Below, one piece after another: positions 1-11,465 of a stretch of 64,000 nucleotides of DNA. A model generated the notes under the pieces. It saw only the letters and a list, made by a program, of their open reading frames with translations. It did no database searches and was not told the DNA's origin. The stretch is from Chamaea fasciata (lineage: Eukaryota > Chordata > Aves > Passeriformes > Sylviidae): contig JARCOQ010000186.1 in assembly GCA_029207755.1 (NCBI GenBank), forward strand, positions 1 through 64,000. Reading direction: 5' to 3'. Positions within the stretch are counted from its first letter, which is position 1. Each line of letters starts with the position of its first letter. Made by a program: the position numbers and the translations under genes.

Positions 1-3000
1 CTGCCCAGGTGCCTGATGTCAGTTTGTAGGAGGCCTTTGGCCCTCCAAGGGAAGCCAGGCTTCCAGTTTGTGGCAGCTTGCATCTGGAAGAAATCCTGTT
101 CGGTTTGGGATCGTAGGTGGCCGAGGCCTGGTGTTCGGCTAAGGGAGTAGGGAACAAAGGATGGCCTGTTTCCAGGGGTAAATAAGTTAGCTGCCCAGGT
201 GCCTGATGTCAGTTTGTAGGAGGCCTTTGGCCCTCCAAGGGAAGCTAGTCTTCTAGTTTGTGGCAGCTTGCATCTGGAAAAAATCCTGTTCCATTCAAGA
301 TTTTAGGTTCCCAAAGCCGGGTGCCCGGCAGAGGGAGTTGGGCACAAATGATGGCCTGTTTCCAGGGGTAAGTAAAGTCAGCTGCCCAGGTGCCTGATGT
401 CAGTTTGGAGGAGGCCTTTGGCCCTCCAAGGGAAACTAGTCTTCCAGTTTGTGGCAGCTTGCATCTGGAAGAAATCCTGTTCCATTCGGGATTGTAGGTG
501 GCCGAGGCCATGTGCCCAGCAGAGGGAGTTGGGCACAAAGGATGGCCTGTTCCAGGGGTAAGAAAAGTCAGCTGCCCAGGTGCCTGATGTCAGTTTGCAG
601 GAGGCCTTTGGCCCTCCAAGGGAAGCCGGGCTTCCTGCTTGTGGCAGCTTGCATCTGGAAGAAATCCTGTTCCGTTCGGGATTGTAGGTGGCCGGGGCCG
701 GGTGCCCTGCTGAGGGAGTTGGGCACAAAGGATGGCCTGTTTCCAGGGGTAAGTAAAGTCAGCTGCCCAGGTGCCTGGTGTCAGTTTGTAGGAGGCCTTT
801 GGCCCTCCAAGGGAAGCAAGTCTTCCAGTTTGTGGCAGCTTGCATCTGGAAGAAATCCTGTTCCGTTCGGGATTGTAGGTGGCCGAGGCCAGGTGCCCGG
901 CAGAGGGAGTTGGGCACAAATGATGGCCTGTTTCCAGGGGTAAGTAAAGTCAGCTGCCCAGGTGCCTGATGTCAGTTTGTAGGAGGCCTTTGGCCCTCCA
1001 AGGGAAGCTAGTCTTCCAGTTTGTGGCAGCTTGCATCTGGAAGAAATCCTGTTCCATTCCGGATTGTAGGTGGCCGAGGCCAGGTGCCCAGCAGAGGGAG
1101 TTGGGAAGAAAGGATGGCCTGTTTCCAGGGGTAAGTAAAGTCAGCTGCCCAGGTGCCTGATGTCAGTTTGTAGGAGGCCTTTGGCCCTCCAAGGGAAGCC
1201 AGTCTTCCAGATTGTGGCTGCTTGCATCTGGAAGAAATCCTGTTCCGTTCGGGATTGTAGGTGGCCGGAGCCGGGTGCCCAGCAGAGGGAGTTGGGAAGA
1301 AAGATGGCCTGTTTCCAGGGGTAAGTAAAGTCAGCTGCCCAGGTGCCTGATGTCAGTTTGTAGGAGGCCTTTGGCCCTCTAAGGGTAGCCAGGCTTCCAG
1401 CTTGCGGCAGCTTGCATCTGGAAGAAATCCTGTTCCGTTTGGGATCGTAGGTGGCCGAGGCCTGGTGCCCGGCTGAGGGAGATGGGCACAAATGATGGCC
1501 TGTTTCCAGGGGTAAGTAAAGTCAGCTGCCCAGGTGCCTGATGTCAGTTTGTAGGAGGCCTTTGGCCCTCCAAGGGAAGCCTGGCTTCCAGTTTGTGGCA
1601 GCTTGCATCTGGAAGAAATGCTGTTCCGTTCGGGATTGTAGGTGGCCGTGGCCATGTGCCCGGCAGAGGGAGTTGGGCACAAATGATGGCCTGTTTCCAG
1701 GGGTAAGTAAAGTCAGCTGCCCAGGTGCCTGATGTCAGTTTGTAGGAGGCCTTTGGCCCTCCAAGGGAAGCCAGGCTTCCTGCTTGTGGCAGCTTGCATC
1801 TGGAAGAAATTCTGTTCCGTTCGGGATTGTAGGAGGTCGTAGTCGGGTGCCCTGCTGAGGGAGTTGGGAACAAAGGATGGCCTGTTTCCAGGGATAAGTA
1901 ATGTCAGCTGCCCTGGTGCCTGGTGCCAGTTTGTAGGACGCCTTTGGCCTTCCAAGGGAAGCAAGTCTATCAGTTTGTGGCATCTTGCATCTGGAAGAAA
2001 TCCTGTTCCGTTTGGGATTGTAGGTGGCCGAGGCCAGGTGCCCGGCAGAGGGAGTTGGGCGCAAAGGATGGCCTGTTTTTAGGAATAAGTAAAGTCATCT
2101 TCCCAGGTGCCTGATGTAAGTTTGTAAAAGGCCTTTGGCCCTCCAAGGGAAGCTAGTCTTCCAGTTTGTGGCAGCTTGCATCTGGTAAAAGTCTTGTTCC
2201 TTTCAAGATTTTAGGTCCCCGAATCCAGGTGCCCGGCAGACGGAGTTGGGCACAAATGATGGCCTGTTTCCAAAGGTAAGTAAAGTCAGCTGCCCAGGTG
2301 CCTGATGTCAGTTTGTAGGAGGCCTTTGGCCCTCCAAGGGAAGCCAGGCTTCCAGCTTGTGGCAGCATGCGTCTGGAAGAAATCCTGTTCCGTTTGGGAT
2401 TGTAGGTGGCCGAGGCCTGGTGCCCGGCAGAGGGAGTTGGGAACAAAGGATGGCCTGTTTCCAGGGGTAAGTAAAGTCAGCTGCCCAGGTGCCTTATGTC
2501 AGTTTGTAGGAGGCCTTTGGCCCTCCAAGGGAAGCTAGTCTTCTAGTTAGTGGCAGCTTGCATCTGGAAAAAATCCTGTTCCTTTCAAGATTGTAGGTTC
2601 CCAAAGCCGGGTGCCCGGCTGAGGGAGTTGGGCACAAATGATGGCCTGTTTCCAGGGGTAAGTAAAGTCAGCTGCCCAGGTGCCTGATGTCAGTTTGTAG
2701 GAGGCCTTTGGCCCTCCAAGGGAAACTAGTCTTCCAGTTTGTAGCAGCTTGCATCTGGAAGAAATGCTCTTCTGCTCGGAATTGTAGGTGGCCAAGGCCA
2801 GGTGCCCGGAGAGGGAGTTGGGAACAAATGATGGCCTGTTTCCAGGGGTAAGTAAAGTCAGCTGCCCAGGTGCCTGATGTCAGTTTGTAGGAGGCCTTTG
2901 GCTCTCGAAGGGAAGCCAGGCTTCCAGCTTGTGGCAGCATGCGTCTGGAAGAAATCCTGTTCCGTTTGGGATTGTAGGTGGCCGAGGCCTGGTGCCCGGC

Positions 3001-6000
3001 AGAGGGAGTTGGGCACAAAGGATGGCCTTTTTCCAGGGGTAAGTAAAGTCAGCTGCCCAGGTGCCTGATGTCAGTTTGTAGGAGGCCTTTGGCCATCCAT
3101 GGGAAGCCAGGCTTCCAGCTTGTGGCAGCTTGCATCTGGAAGAAATCCTGTTCCGTTCAGGATTGTAGGTTGCCGGAGCTGGGTGTCCGGCAGAGAGAGT
3201 TTGGAACAAATGATGGCCGGTTTTTAGGGGTAAGTAAAGTCAGCTGCCCAGGTGCCTGATGTCAGTTTGTAGGAGGCCTTTGGCCCTCCATGGGTAGCTT
3301 GTCTTCCAGTATGTGGCAGCTTGTATCTGGAAGAAATCCTGTTCCGTTCGGGATGGTAGGTGGCCGAGGCCAGGGGCTCGGCAGAGGGAGTTGGGAAAAT
3401 GATGGCCTGTTTCCAGGGGTAAGTAAAGTCAGCTGCCCAGGTGCCTGATGTCAGTTTGTAGGAGGCCTTTGGCTATATAAGAGCAGCCAGGCTTCCAGCT
3501 TGTGGCAGCTTGCATCTGGAAGAAATCCTGTTCCGTTTGGGATCGTAGGTGGCCGAGGCCTGGTGCCCGGCTAAGGGAGTTGGTCACAAAGGATGGCCTG
3601 TTCCCAGGGGTAAGTAAAGTCAGCTGCCCAGGTGCCTGATGTCAGTTTGTAGGAGGCCTTTGGCCCTCCAAGGGAAGCTAGTCTTCTAGTTTGTGGCAGC
3701 TTGCATCTGGAAAAAATCCTGTTCCTTTCAAGATTGTAGGTTCCCAAAGCCGGGTGCCCGGCAGAGGGAGTTGGGCACAAATGATGGCCTGTTTCCAGGG
3801 GTAAGTAAAGTCAGCTGCCCAGGTGCCTGATGTCAGTTTGTAGGAGGCCTTTGGCCCTCCAAGGGAAACTAGTCTTCCAGTTTGTGGCAGCTTGCATCTG
3901 GAAAAAATCCTGTTCCGTTTGGGATTGTAGGTGGCCGAGGCCTGGTGCCCGGCAGAGGGAGTTGGGCACAAATGATTACCTGTTTCCAGGGGTAAGTAAA
4001 GTCAGCTGCCCAGGTGCCTGATGTCAGTTTGTAGGAGGCCTTTGGCCCTCCAAGGGAAGCCTGGCTTCCAGCTTGTGGCAGCTTGCATCTGGAAGAAATG
4101 CTTTTCCGTTTGGGATCGTAGGTGGCCGAGGCCTGGTGCCCGGCTGAGGGAGTTGGGCACAAATGATGGCCTGTTTCCAGGGGTAAGTAATATCAGCTGC
4201 CCAGGTGCCTGATGTAAGATTGTAGGAGGCCTTGGGCCCTACAAGAGCAGCCAGGCTTCCAGCTTGTGGCAGCTTGCATCTTGAAGAAATCCTGTTCCGT
4301 TTGGAATCATAGGTGGCCGAGGCCTGGTGCCCGGCTAAGGGAGTTGGAAACAAAGGATGGCCTGTTTCCAGGGGTAAGTAAAGTTAGCTGCCCAGGTTCC
4401 TGATGTCAGTTTGTAGGAGGCCTTTGGCCCTCAAAGGGAAGCTAGTCGTGCAGCTTGTGGCTGCTCGCACCTGGAAGAAATCCCTTTCTGTTTGGGATTG
4501 TAGGTGGCTGAGGCCTGGTGCCCGGCTGAGGGAGTTGGGCACAAAGGATGGCCTTTTTCCAGAGGTAAGTAAAGTCAGCTGCCCAGGTGCCTGATGTCAG
4601 TTTGTAGGAGGCCTTTGGCCCTCTAAGGGAATCTAGTCTTCCAGTTTGTGGCATCTTGCATCTGGAAGAAATCCTGTTCCGTTCGGGATTGTAGGTGGCC
4701 GAGGCCAGGTGCCCGGCAGAGGGAGTTGGGCGCAAATGATGGCCTGTTTTTAGGAATAAGTAAAGTCATCTTCCCAGGTGCCTGATGTCAGTTTGTAGGA
4801 AGCCTTTGGCCCTCCAAGGGCAGCCACGCTTCCAGCTTATGGCAGCCTGCATCTTGAAGAAATCCTGTTCCGTTTGGGATCGTAGGTGGCCGAGGCCTGG
4901 TGCCCGGCTAAGGGAGTTGGAAACAAAGGATGGCCTGTTTCCAGGGGTAAGTAAAGTCAGCTGCCCAGGTTCCTGTTGTCAGTTTGTAGGAGGCCTTTGG
5001 TCCTCCAAGGGAAGCTAGTGTTCCAGTTTGTGGCTGCTTGCATCTGTAAGAAATCCTGTTTTGTTCGGGATTGTAGGTGGCCGAGGCCTGGTGCCCGGCC
5101 GAGGGAGTTGGGCACAAAGGATGGCCTGTTTCCAGAGGTAAGTAAAGCCAGCTGCCCAGGTGCCTGATGTCAGTTTGTAGGAGGCCTTTGGCCCTCCAAG
5201 GGAAGCTAGTCTTCCAGTTTGTGGCAGCTTGCATCTGGAAGAAATCCTGTTCTGTTTGGGATTGTAGGTGGCCGTGGCCAGGTGCCCGGCAGAGGGAATT
5301 GGGCACAAAGGATGGCCTGTTTCCAGGGGTAAGTAAAGTCAGCTGCCCAGGTGCCTGATGTCAGTTTGTAGGAGGCCTTTGGCCCTCCAAGGGAAACTAG
5401 ACTTCCAGTTTGTGGCAGCTTGCATCTGGAAGAAATCCTGTTCCGTTCGGGATTGTAGGTGGCCGAGGCCTGGAGCCCGCCTAAGGGAGTTGGGAACAAA
5501 GGATGGCCTTTTTCCAGGGGTAAGTAAAGTTAGCTGCCCAGGTGCCTGATTTCAGTATATAGGAGGACTTTACCCCTCCAAGGGAAGCTAGTCTTCCAGT
5601 TTGTGGCAGCTTGCATCTGGAAGAAATCCTGTTCCATCCGGGATTGTAGGTGGACGAGGCCAGGTGCCCGGCAGAGGGAGTTGGGCACAAATGATGGCCT
5701 GTTTCCAGGGGTAAGTAAAGTCAGCTGCCCAGGTGCCTGATGTCAGTTTGTAGGAGGCCTTTGGCCCTCCAAGGGAAGCTAGTCTTCCAGTTTGTGACAG
5801 CCTGCATCGCGAAGAAATCCTGTTCCGTTCGGGATTGTAGGTGGCCGTGGCCAGGTGCCCGGCAGAGGGAGTTGGGCACAAAGGATGGCCTGTTTCCAGG
5901 GGTAAGTAAAGTCAGCTGCCCAGGTGCCTGATGTCAGTTTGTAGGAGGCCTTTGGCCCTCCAAGGGAAGCAAGTCTTCCAGTTTGTGGAAGCTGGCGTCT

Positions 6001-7648
6001 GGAAGAAATCCTGTTCCGTTCGGGATTGTAGGTGGCCGAGGCCTGGTGCCCGGCTGAGGGAGTTGGGCACAAAGGATGGCCTGTTTCCAGGGGTAAGTAA
6101 AGTCAGCTGCCCAGGTGCCTGATGTCAGTTTGTAGGAGGCCTTTGGCCCTCCAAGAGCAGCCAGGCTTCCAGCTTGTGGCAGCTTGCATCTGGAAGAAAT
6201 CCTGTTCCGTTTGGGATCGTAGGTGGCCGAGGCCTGGTGCCCGGCTAAGGGAGTTGGAAACAAAGGATGGCCTGTTTCCAGGGGTAAGTGAAGTCGGCTG
6301 CCCAGGTTCCTGGTGTCAGTTTGTAGGCGGCCTTTGGCCCTCCAAGGGAAGCCAGTCTTCCAGATTGTGGCAGCTTGCATCTTGAAGATATCCAGCTCCG
6401 TTCGGGATTGTAGGTGTCCGAGGCCAGGTGCCCGGCTGAGGGAGTTGGGCACAAAGGATGGCCTGTTCTCAGGGGTAAGTAAAGTCAGCTGCCCAGGTGC
6501 CTGATGTCAGTTTGTAAGAGGCCTTTGGCCCTCCAAGGGAAGCCAGGCTTCCAGCTTGTGCAGCTTGCATCTGGAAGAAATCCTGTTCCGTTTGGGATTG
6601 TGGGTGGCCGAGGCCTGGTGCCCGGCAGAGGGAGTTGGGCACAAAGGATGGCCTGTTTCCAGGGGTAAGTAAAGTCAGCTGCCCAGGTGCCTGATGTCAG
6701 TTTGTAGGAGGCCTTTGGCCCTCCAAGGGAAGCCAGGCTACCAGTTTGTGGCTGCTTGCATCTGGAAGAAATCCTGTTCTGTTTGGGATTGTAGGTGGTT
6801 GAGGCCTGCTGCCCAGCAGAGGGAGTTGGGCACAAAAGATGGCCTGTTTTTAGGAATAAGTAAAGTCAGCTGCCCACTTGCCTGATGTCAGTTTTTAGGA
6901 GGCCTTTGGCCCTCCAAGGGAAGCCAGGCTTCCTGCTTGTGGCGGCTTGTATCTGGAAGAAATCCTGTTCTGTTCGGGATTGTAGGTGGTCGTAGCCGGG
7001 TGCCCTACTGAGGGAGTTGGGAACAAAGGATGGCCTGTTTCCAGGGATAAGTAAAGTCAGCTGCCCAGGTGCTTGGTGTCAGTTTGTAGGACGCCTTTGG
7101 CCCTCCAAGGGAAACTAGTCTTCCAGTTTGTGGCATCTTGCATCTGGAAGAAATCCTGTTCCGTTTGAGATCGTAGGTGGCCGAGGCCTGGTGCCCGGCT
7201 AAGGGAGTTAGGAACAAAGGATGGCCTTTTTCCAGGGGTAAGTAAAGTTAGCTGCCCAGGTGCCTGATGTCAGTTTATAGGAGGACTTTGGCCCTCCAAG
7301 GGAAGCTAGTCTTTCAGTTTGTGGCAGCTTGCATCTGGAAGAAATCCTGTTCCATCCGGGATTGTAGGTGGCCGAGGCCAGGTGCCCGGCAGAGGGAGTT
7401 GGGCACAAATGATGGCCTGTTTCCAGGGGTAAGTAAAGTCAGGTGCCCAGGTGCCTGATGTCAGTTTGTAGGAGGCCTTTGGCCCTCCAAGGGCAGCCAG
7501 GCTTCCAGCTTATGGCAGCCTGCATCTTGAAGAAATCCTGTTCCGTTTGGGATCGTAGGTGGCCGAGGCCTGGTGCCCGGCTAAGGGAGTTGGAAACAAA
7601 GGATGGCCTGTTTCCAAGGGTAAGTAAAGTCAGCTGCCCAGGTTCCTG
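1..7648. repeat. Diverged monomer block
   Basis: About 40 monomers of the same satellite with more scattered substitutions than the blocks downstream, and no long higher-order copy inside the block. Its end shares an offset of 2,482 bp with the next block (5206-5549 resembles 7688-8031), about 13 monomers. Several monomers end in the variant TTTTTAGGAATAAGTAAAG rather than the common CCAGGGGTAAGTAAAG form (near 2075, 4747 and 6847). This looks like older, less homogenised satellite. Confidence 0.8.
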
Positions 7649-10600
7649 TTGTCAGTGTGTAGGAGGCCTTTGGACCTCCAAGGAAAGCTAGTCTTCCAGT
7701 TTGTGGCAGCTTGCATCTGGAAGAAATCCTGTTCTGTTTGGGATTGTAGGTGGCCGTGGCCAGGTGCCCGGCAGAGGGAATTGGGCACAAAGGATGGCCT
7801 GTTTCCAGGGGTAAGTAAAGTCAGCTGCCCAGGTGCCTGATGTCAGTTTGTAGGAGGCCTTTGGCCCTCCAAGGGAAACTAGACTTCCAGTTTGTGGCAG
7901 CTTGCATCTGGAAGAAATCCTGTTCCGTTCGGGATCGTAGGTGGCCGAGGCCTGGAGCCCGGCTAAGGGAGTTGGGAACAAAGGATGGCCTTTTTCCAGG
8001 GGTAAGTAAAGTTAGCTGCCCAGGTGCCTGATGTCAGTTTATAGGAGGACTTTGGCCCTCCAAGGGAAGCTAGTCTTCCAGTTTGTGGCAGCTTGCATCT
8101 GGAAAAAATCCTGTTCCATCCGTGATTGTAGGTGGACGAGGCCTGGTGCCCGGCAGAGGGAGTTGGGCACAAATGATGGCCTGTTTCCAGGGGTAAGTAA
8201 AGTCAGCTGCCCAGGTGCCTGATGTCAGTTTGTAGGAGGCCTTTGGCCCTCCAAGGGAAGCTAGTCTTCCAGTTTGTGACAGCTTGCATTGCGAAGAAAT
8301 CCTGTTCCGTTCGGGATTGTAGGTGGCCGTGGCCAGGTGCCCGGCAGAGGGAGTTGGGCACAAATGATGGCCTGTTTCCAGGGGTAAGTAAAGTCAGCTG
8401 CCCAGGTGCCTGATGTCAGTTTGTAGGAGGCCTTTGGCCCTCCAAGGGAAGCAAGTCTTCCAGTTTGTGGAAGCTGGCGTCTAGAAGAAATCCTGTTCCG
8501 TTCGGGATTGTAGGTGGCCGAGGCCTGGTGCCCGGCTGAGGGAGTTGGGCAGAAAGGATGGCCTGTTTCCAGGGGTAAGTAAAGTCAGCTGCCCAGGTGC
8601 CTGATGTCAGTTTGTAGGAGGCCTTTGGCCCTCCAAGGGAAACTAGTCTTCCAGTTTGTGGCAGCTTGCATCTGGAAGAAATCCTGTTCCGTTTGGGATT
8701 GTAGGTGGCCGAGGCCAGGTGCCCGGCTGAGGGAGTTGGGCACAAATGATGGCCTGTTTCCAGGGTTAAGTAAAGTCAGCTGCCCAGGTGCCTGATATCA
8801 GTTTGTAGGAGGCCTTTGACCCTCCAAGGGAAGCCAGGCTTCCTGCTTCTGGCAGCTTGCATCTGGAAGAAATGCTGTTCCGTATGGGATCGTAGGTGGC
8901 CGAGGCCTGGTGCCCGGCAGAGGAAGTTGGGCACAAAGGATGGCCTGTTTCCAGGGGTAAGTAAAGTCAGCTGCCCAGGTGCCTGATGTCAGTTTGTAGC
9001 AGGCCTTTGGCCCTCCAAGGGAAGCTTGTCTTCCAGTTTGTGGCAGCTTGCATCTGGAAGAAATCCTATTCCGATCGGGATTGTAGGTGGCCGTGGCCAG
9101 GTGCCCGGCAGAGGGAGTTGGGCACAAAGGATGGCCTGTTTCCAGAGGTAAGTAAAGTCAGCTGCCCAGGTGCCTGATGTCAGTTTGTAGGAGGCCTTTG
9201 GCCCTCCAAGGGAAGCCAGGCTTCCAGCTTGTGGCAGCTTGCTTCTGGAAGAAATCCTGTTCCATTCGGGATTGTAGGTGGCCGAGGCCAGGTGCCCGGC
9301 AGAGGGAGTTGCGCACAAAGTATGGCCTGTTTACAGGGGTAAGTAAAGTCAGCTGCCCAGGTACCTGATGTCAGTTTGTAGGAGGCCTTTGGCCCTCCAA
9401 GGGAAACTAGTCTTCCAGTTTGTGGCGGCTTGCATCTGGAAGAAATCCTGTTCCGTTCGGGATTGTAGGTGGCCGAGGCCTGGTGCCCGGCTAAGTGAGT
9501 TGGGAACAAAGGATGGCCATTTTCCAGGGGTAAGTAAAGTCAGCTGCCCAGGAGCCTGATGTCAGTTTATAGGAGGACTTTGGCCCTCCAAGGTAAGCTA
9601 GTCTTCCAGTTTGTGGCAGCTTGCATCTGGAAGAAATCCTGTTCCATCCGGGATTGTAGGTGGACGAGGCCAGGTGCCCGGCAGAGGGAGTTGGGCACAA
9701 ATGATGGCCTGTTTCCAGGGGTAAGTAAAGTCAGCTGCCCAGGTGCCTGATGTCAGTTTGTAGGAGGCCTTTGGCCCTCCATAGGAAACTAGTCTTGCAG
9801 ATTGTGGCAGCTTGCATCTGCAAGAAATCCTGTTCCATTCGGGATTGTTGGTGGCCGAAACCAGGTGCCCAGTAGAGGGAGTTGGGCACAAATGATGGCC
9901 TGTTTCCAGGGATAAGTAAAGTCAGCTGCCCAGGTGCCTGGTGTCAGTTTGTAGGAGGCCTTTGGCCCTCCAAGGGAAGCCAGGCTTCCAGTTTGTGGCA
10001 GCTTGCATCTGGAAGAAATCCTGTTCCGTTTTGGATCGTAGGTGGCCGAGGCGTGGTGCCGGCTAAGGGAGAAGGGAACAAAGGATGGCCTGTTTCCAGG
10101 GGTAAATAAGTTAGCTGCCCAGGTGCCTGATGTCAGTTTGTAGGAGGCCTTTGGCCCTCCAAGGGAAGCTAGTCTTCTAGTTTGTGGCAGCTTGCATCTG
10201 GAAAAAATCCTGTTCCGTTCGGGATTGTAGGTGGCCGAAGCCGGGTGCCCGGCAGAGGGAGTTGGGAAAAAAGGATGGCCTGTTTCCAGGGGTAAGTAAA
10301 GTCAGCTGCCCAGGTGCCTGGTGTCAGTTTGTAGGAGGCCTTTGGCCCTCCATGGGAAGCTAGTCTTCCAGTTTGTGGCAGCTTGCATCTGGAAGAAATG
10401 CTGTTCCGTTTGGGATTGTAGGTGGTCGTAGCCGGGTGCCCTGCTGAGGGAGTTGGGAACAAATGATGGCCTGTTTCCAGGGATAAGTAAAGTCAGCTGC
10501 CCAGGTGCCTGGTGTCAGTTTGTAGGATGCCTTTCGCCCTCCAAGGGAAGTAAGTCTACCAGTTTGTGGCATCTTGCATCTGGCAGAAATCCTGTTCCGT

Positions 10601-11465
10601 TCGGGATTGCAGGTTGCCGAGGCCAGGTGTCCGGCAGAGGGAGTTGGGCGCAAAGGATGGCCTGTTTTTAGGAATAAGTAAAGTCATCTTCCCAGGTGCC
10701 TGATGTCAGTTTGTAGCAGGCCTTTGGCCCTCCGAGGGAAGCTAGTCTTCCAGTTTGTGGCAGCTTGCATCCGGTAAAAATCCCGTTCCGATCAAGATTG
10801 TAGGTGGCCGAGGCCTGGTGCCCGGCAGAGGGAGTTGGGCACAAAGGATGGCCTGTTTCCAGGGGTAAGTAAAGTCAGCTGCCCAGGTGCCTGATGTCAG
10901 TTTGTAGGAGACCATTGGCCCCCTAAGGGAAGCTAGTCTTCCAGTTTGTGGCAGCTTGCATCTGGAAGAAATCCTATTCCGTTCAGGATTGTAGGTGGCC
11001 GTGGCCAGGTGCCCGGAGAGGGAGTTGGGCACAAAGGATGGCCTGTTTCCAGGGGTAAGTAAAGTCAGCTGCCCAGGTGCCTGATGTCAGTTTGTAGGAG
11101 GCCTTTGGCCCTCCAAGCGAAGCCAGGCTTCCAGATTGAGGCAGCTTGCGTCTGGATGAAATCCTGTTCCGTTTGGGATTGTAGGTGGCCGAGGCCTGGT
11201 GCCCGGGTGAGGCAGTTGGGCACAAAGGATGGCCTGTTTCCAGGGGTAAGTAAAGTCAGCTGCCCAGGTGCCTGATGTCAGTTTGTAGGAGGCCTTTGGC
11301 CCTCCAAGTGAAGCCAGGCTTCCAGCTTGTGGCAGCTTGCATCTGGAAGAAATGCTTTTCCGCTTGGGATCGTAGGTGGCCGAGGCCTGGTGCCCGGCTG
11401 AGGGAGTTGGGCACAAATGATGGCCTGTTTGCAGGGGTAAGTAAAGTCAGCTGCCCAGGTGCCTG
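7649..11465. repeat. 20-monomer higher-order repeat, copy 1
   Basis: A block of 3,817 bp (20 monomers, 3 bp short of 20 x 191) that recurs directly downstream. Monomers at 7649, 7840, 8222, 8604, 8986, 11084 and 11275 match 11466, 11657, 12039, 12421, 12803, 14901 and 15092 at a constant offset of 3,817. Distinctive variants shared by the copies include the GCGAAGAAATCC form near 8291/12108 and the CTAGAAGAAATCC form near 8481/12298. Boundaries are set to the monomer phase; real breakpoints may lie within a monomer. Confidence 0.85.
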
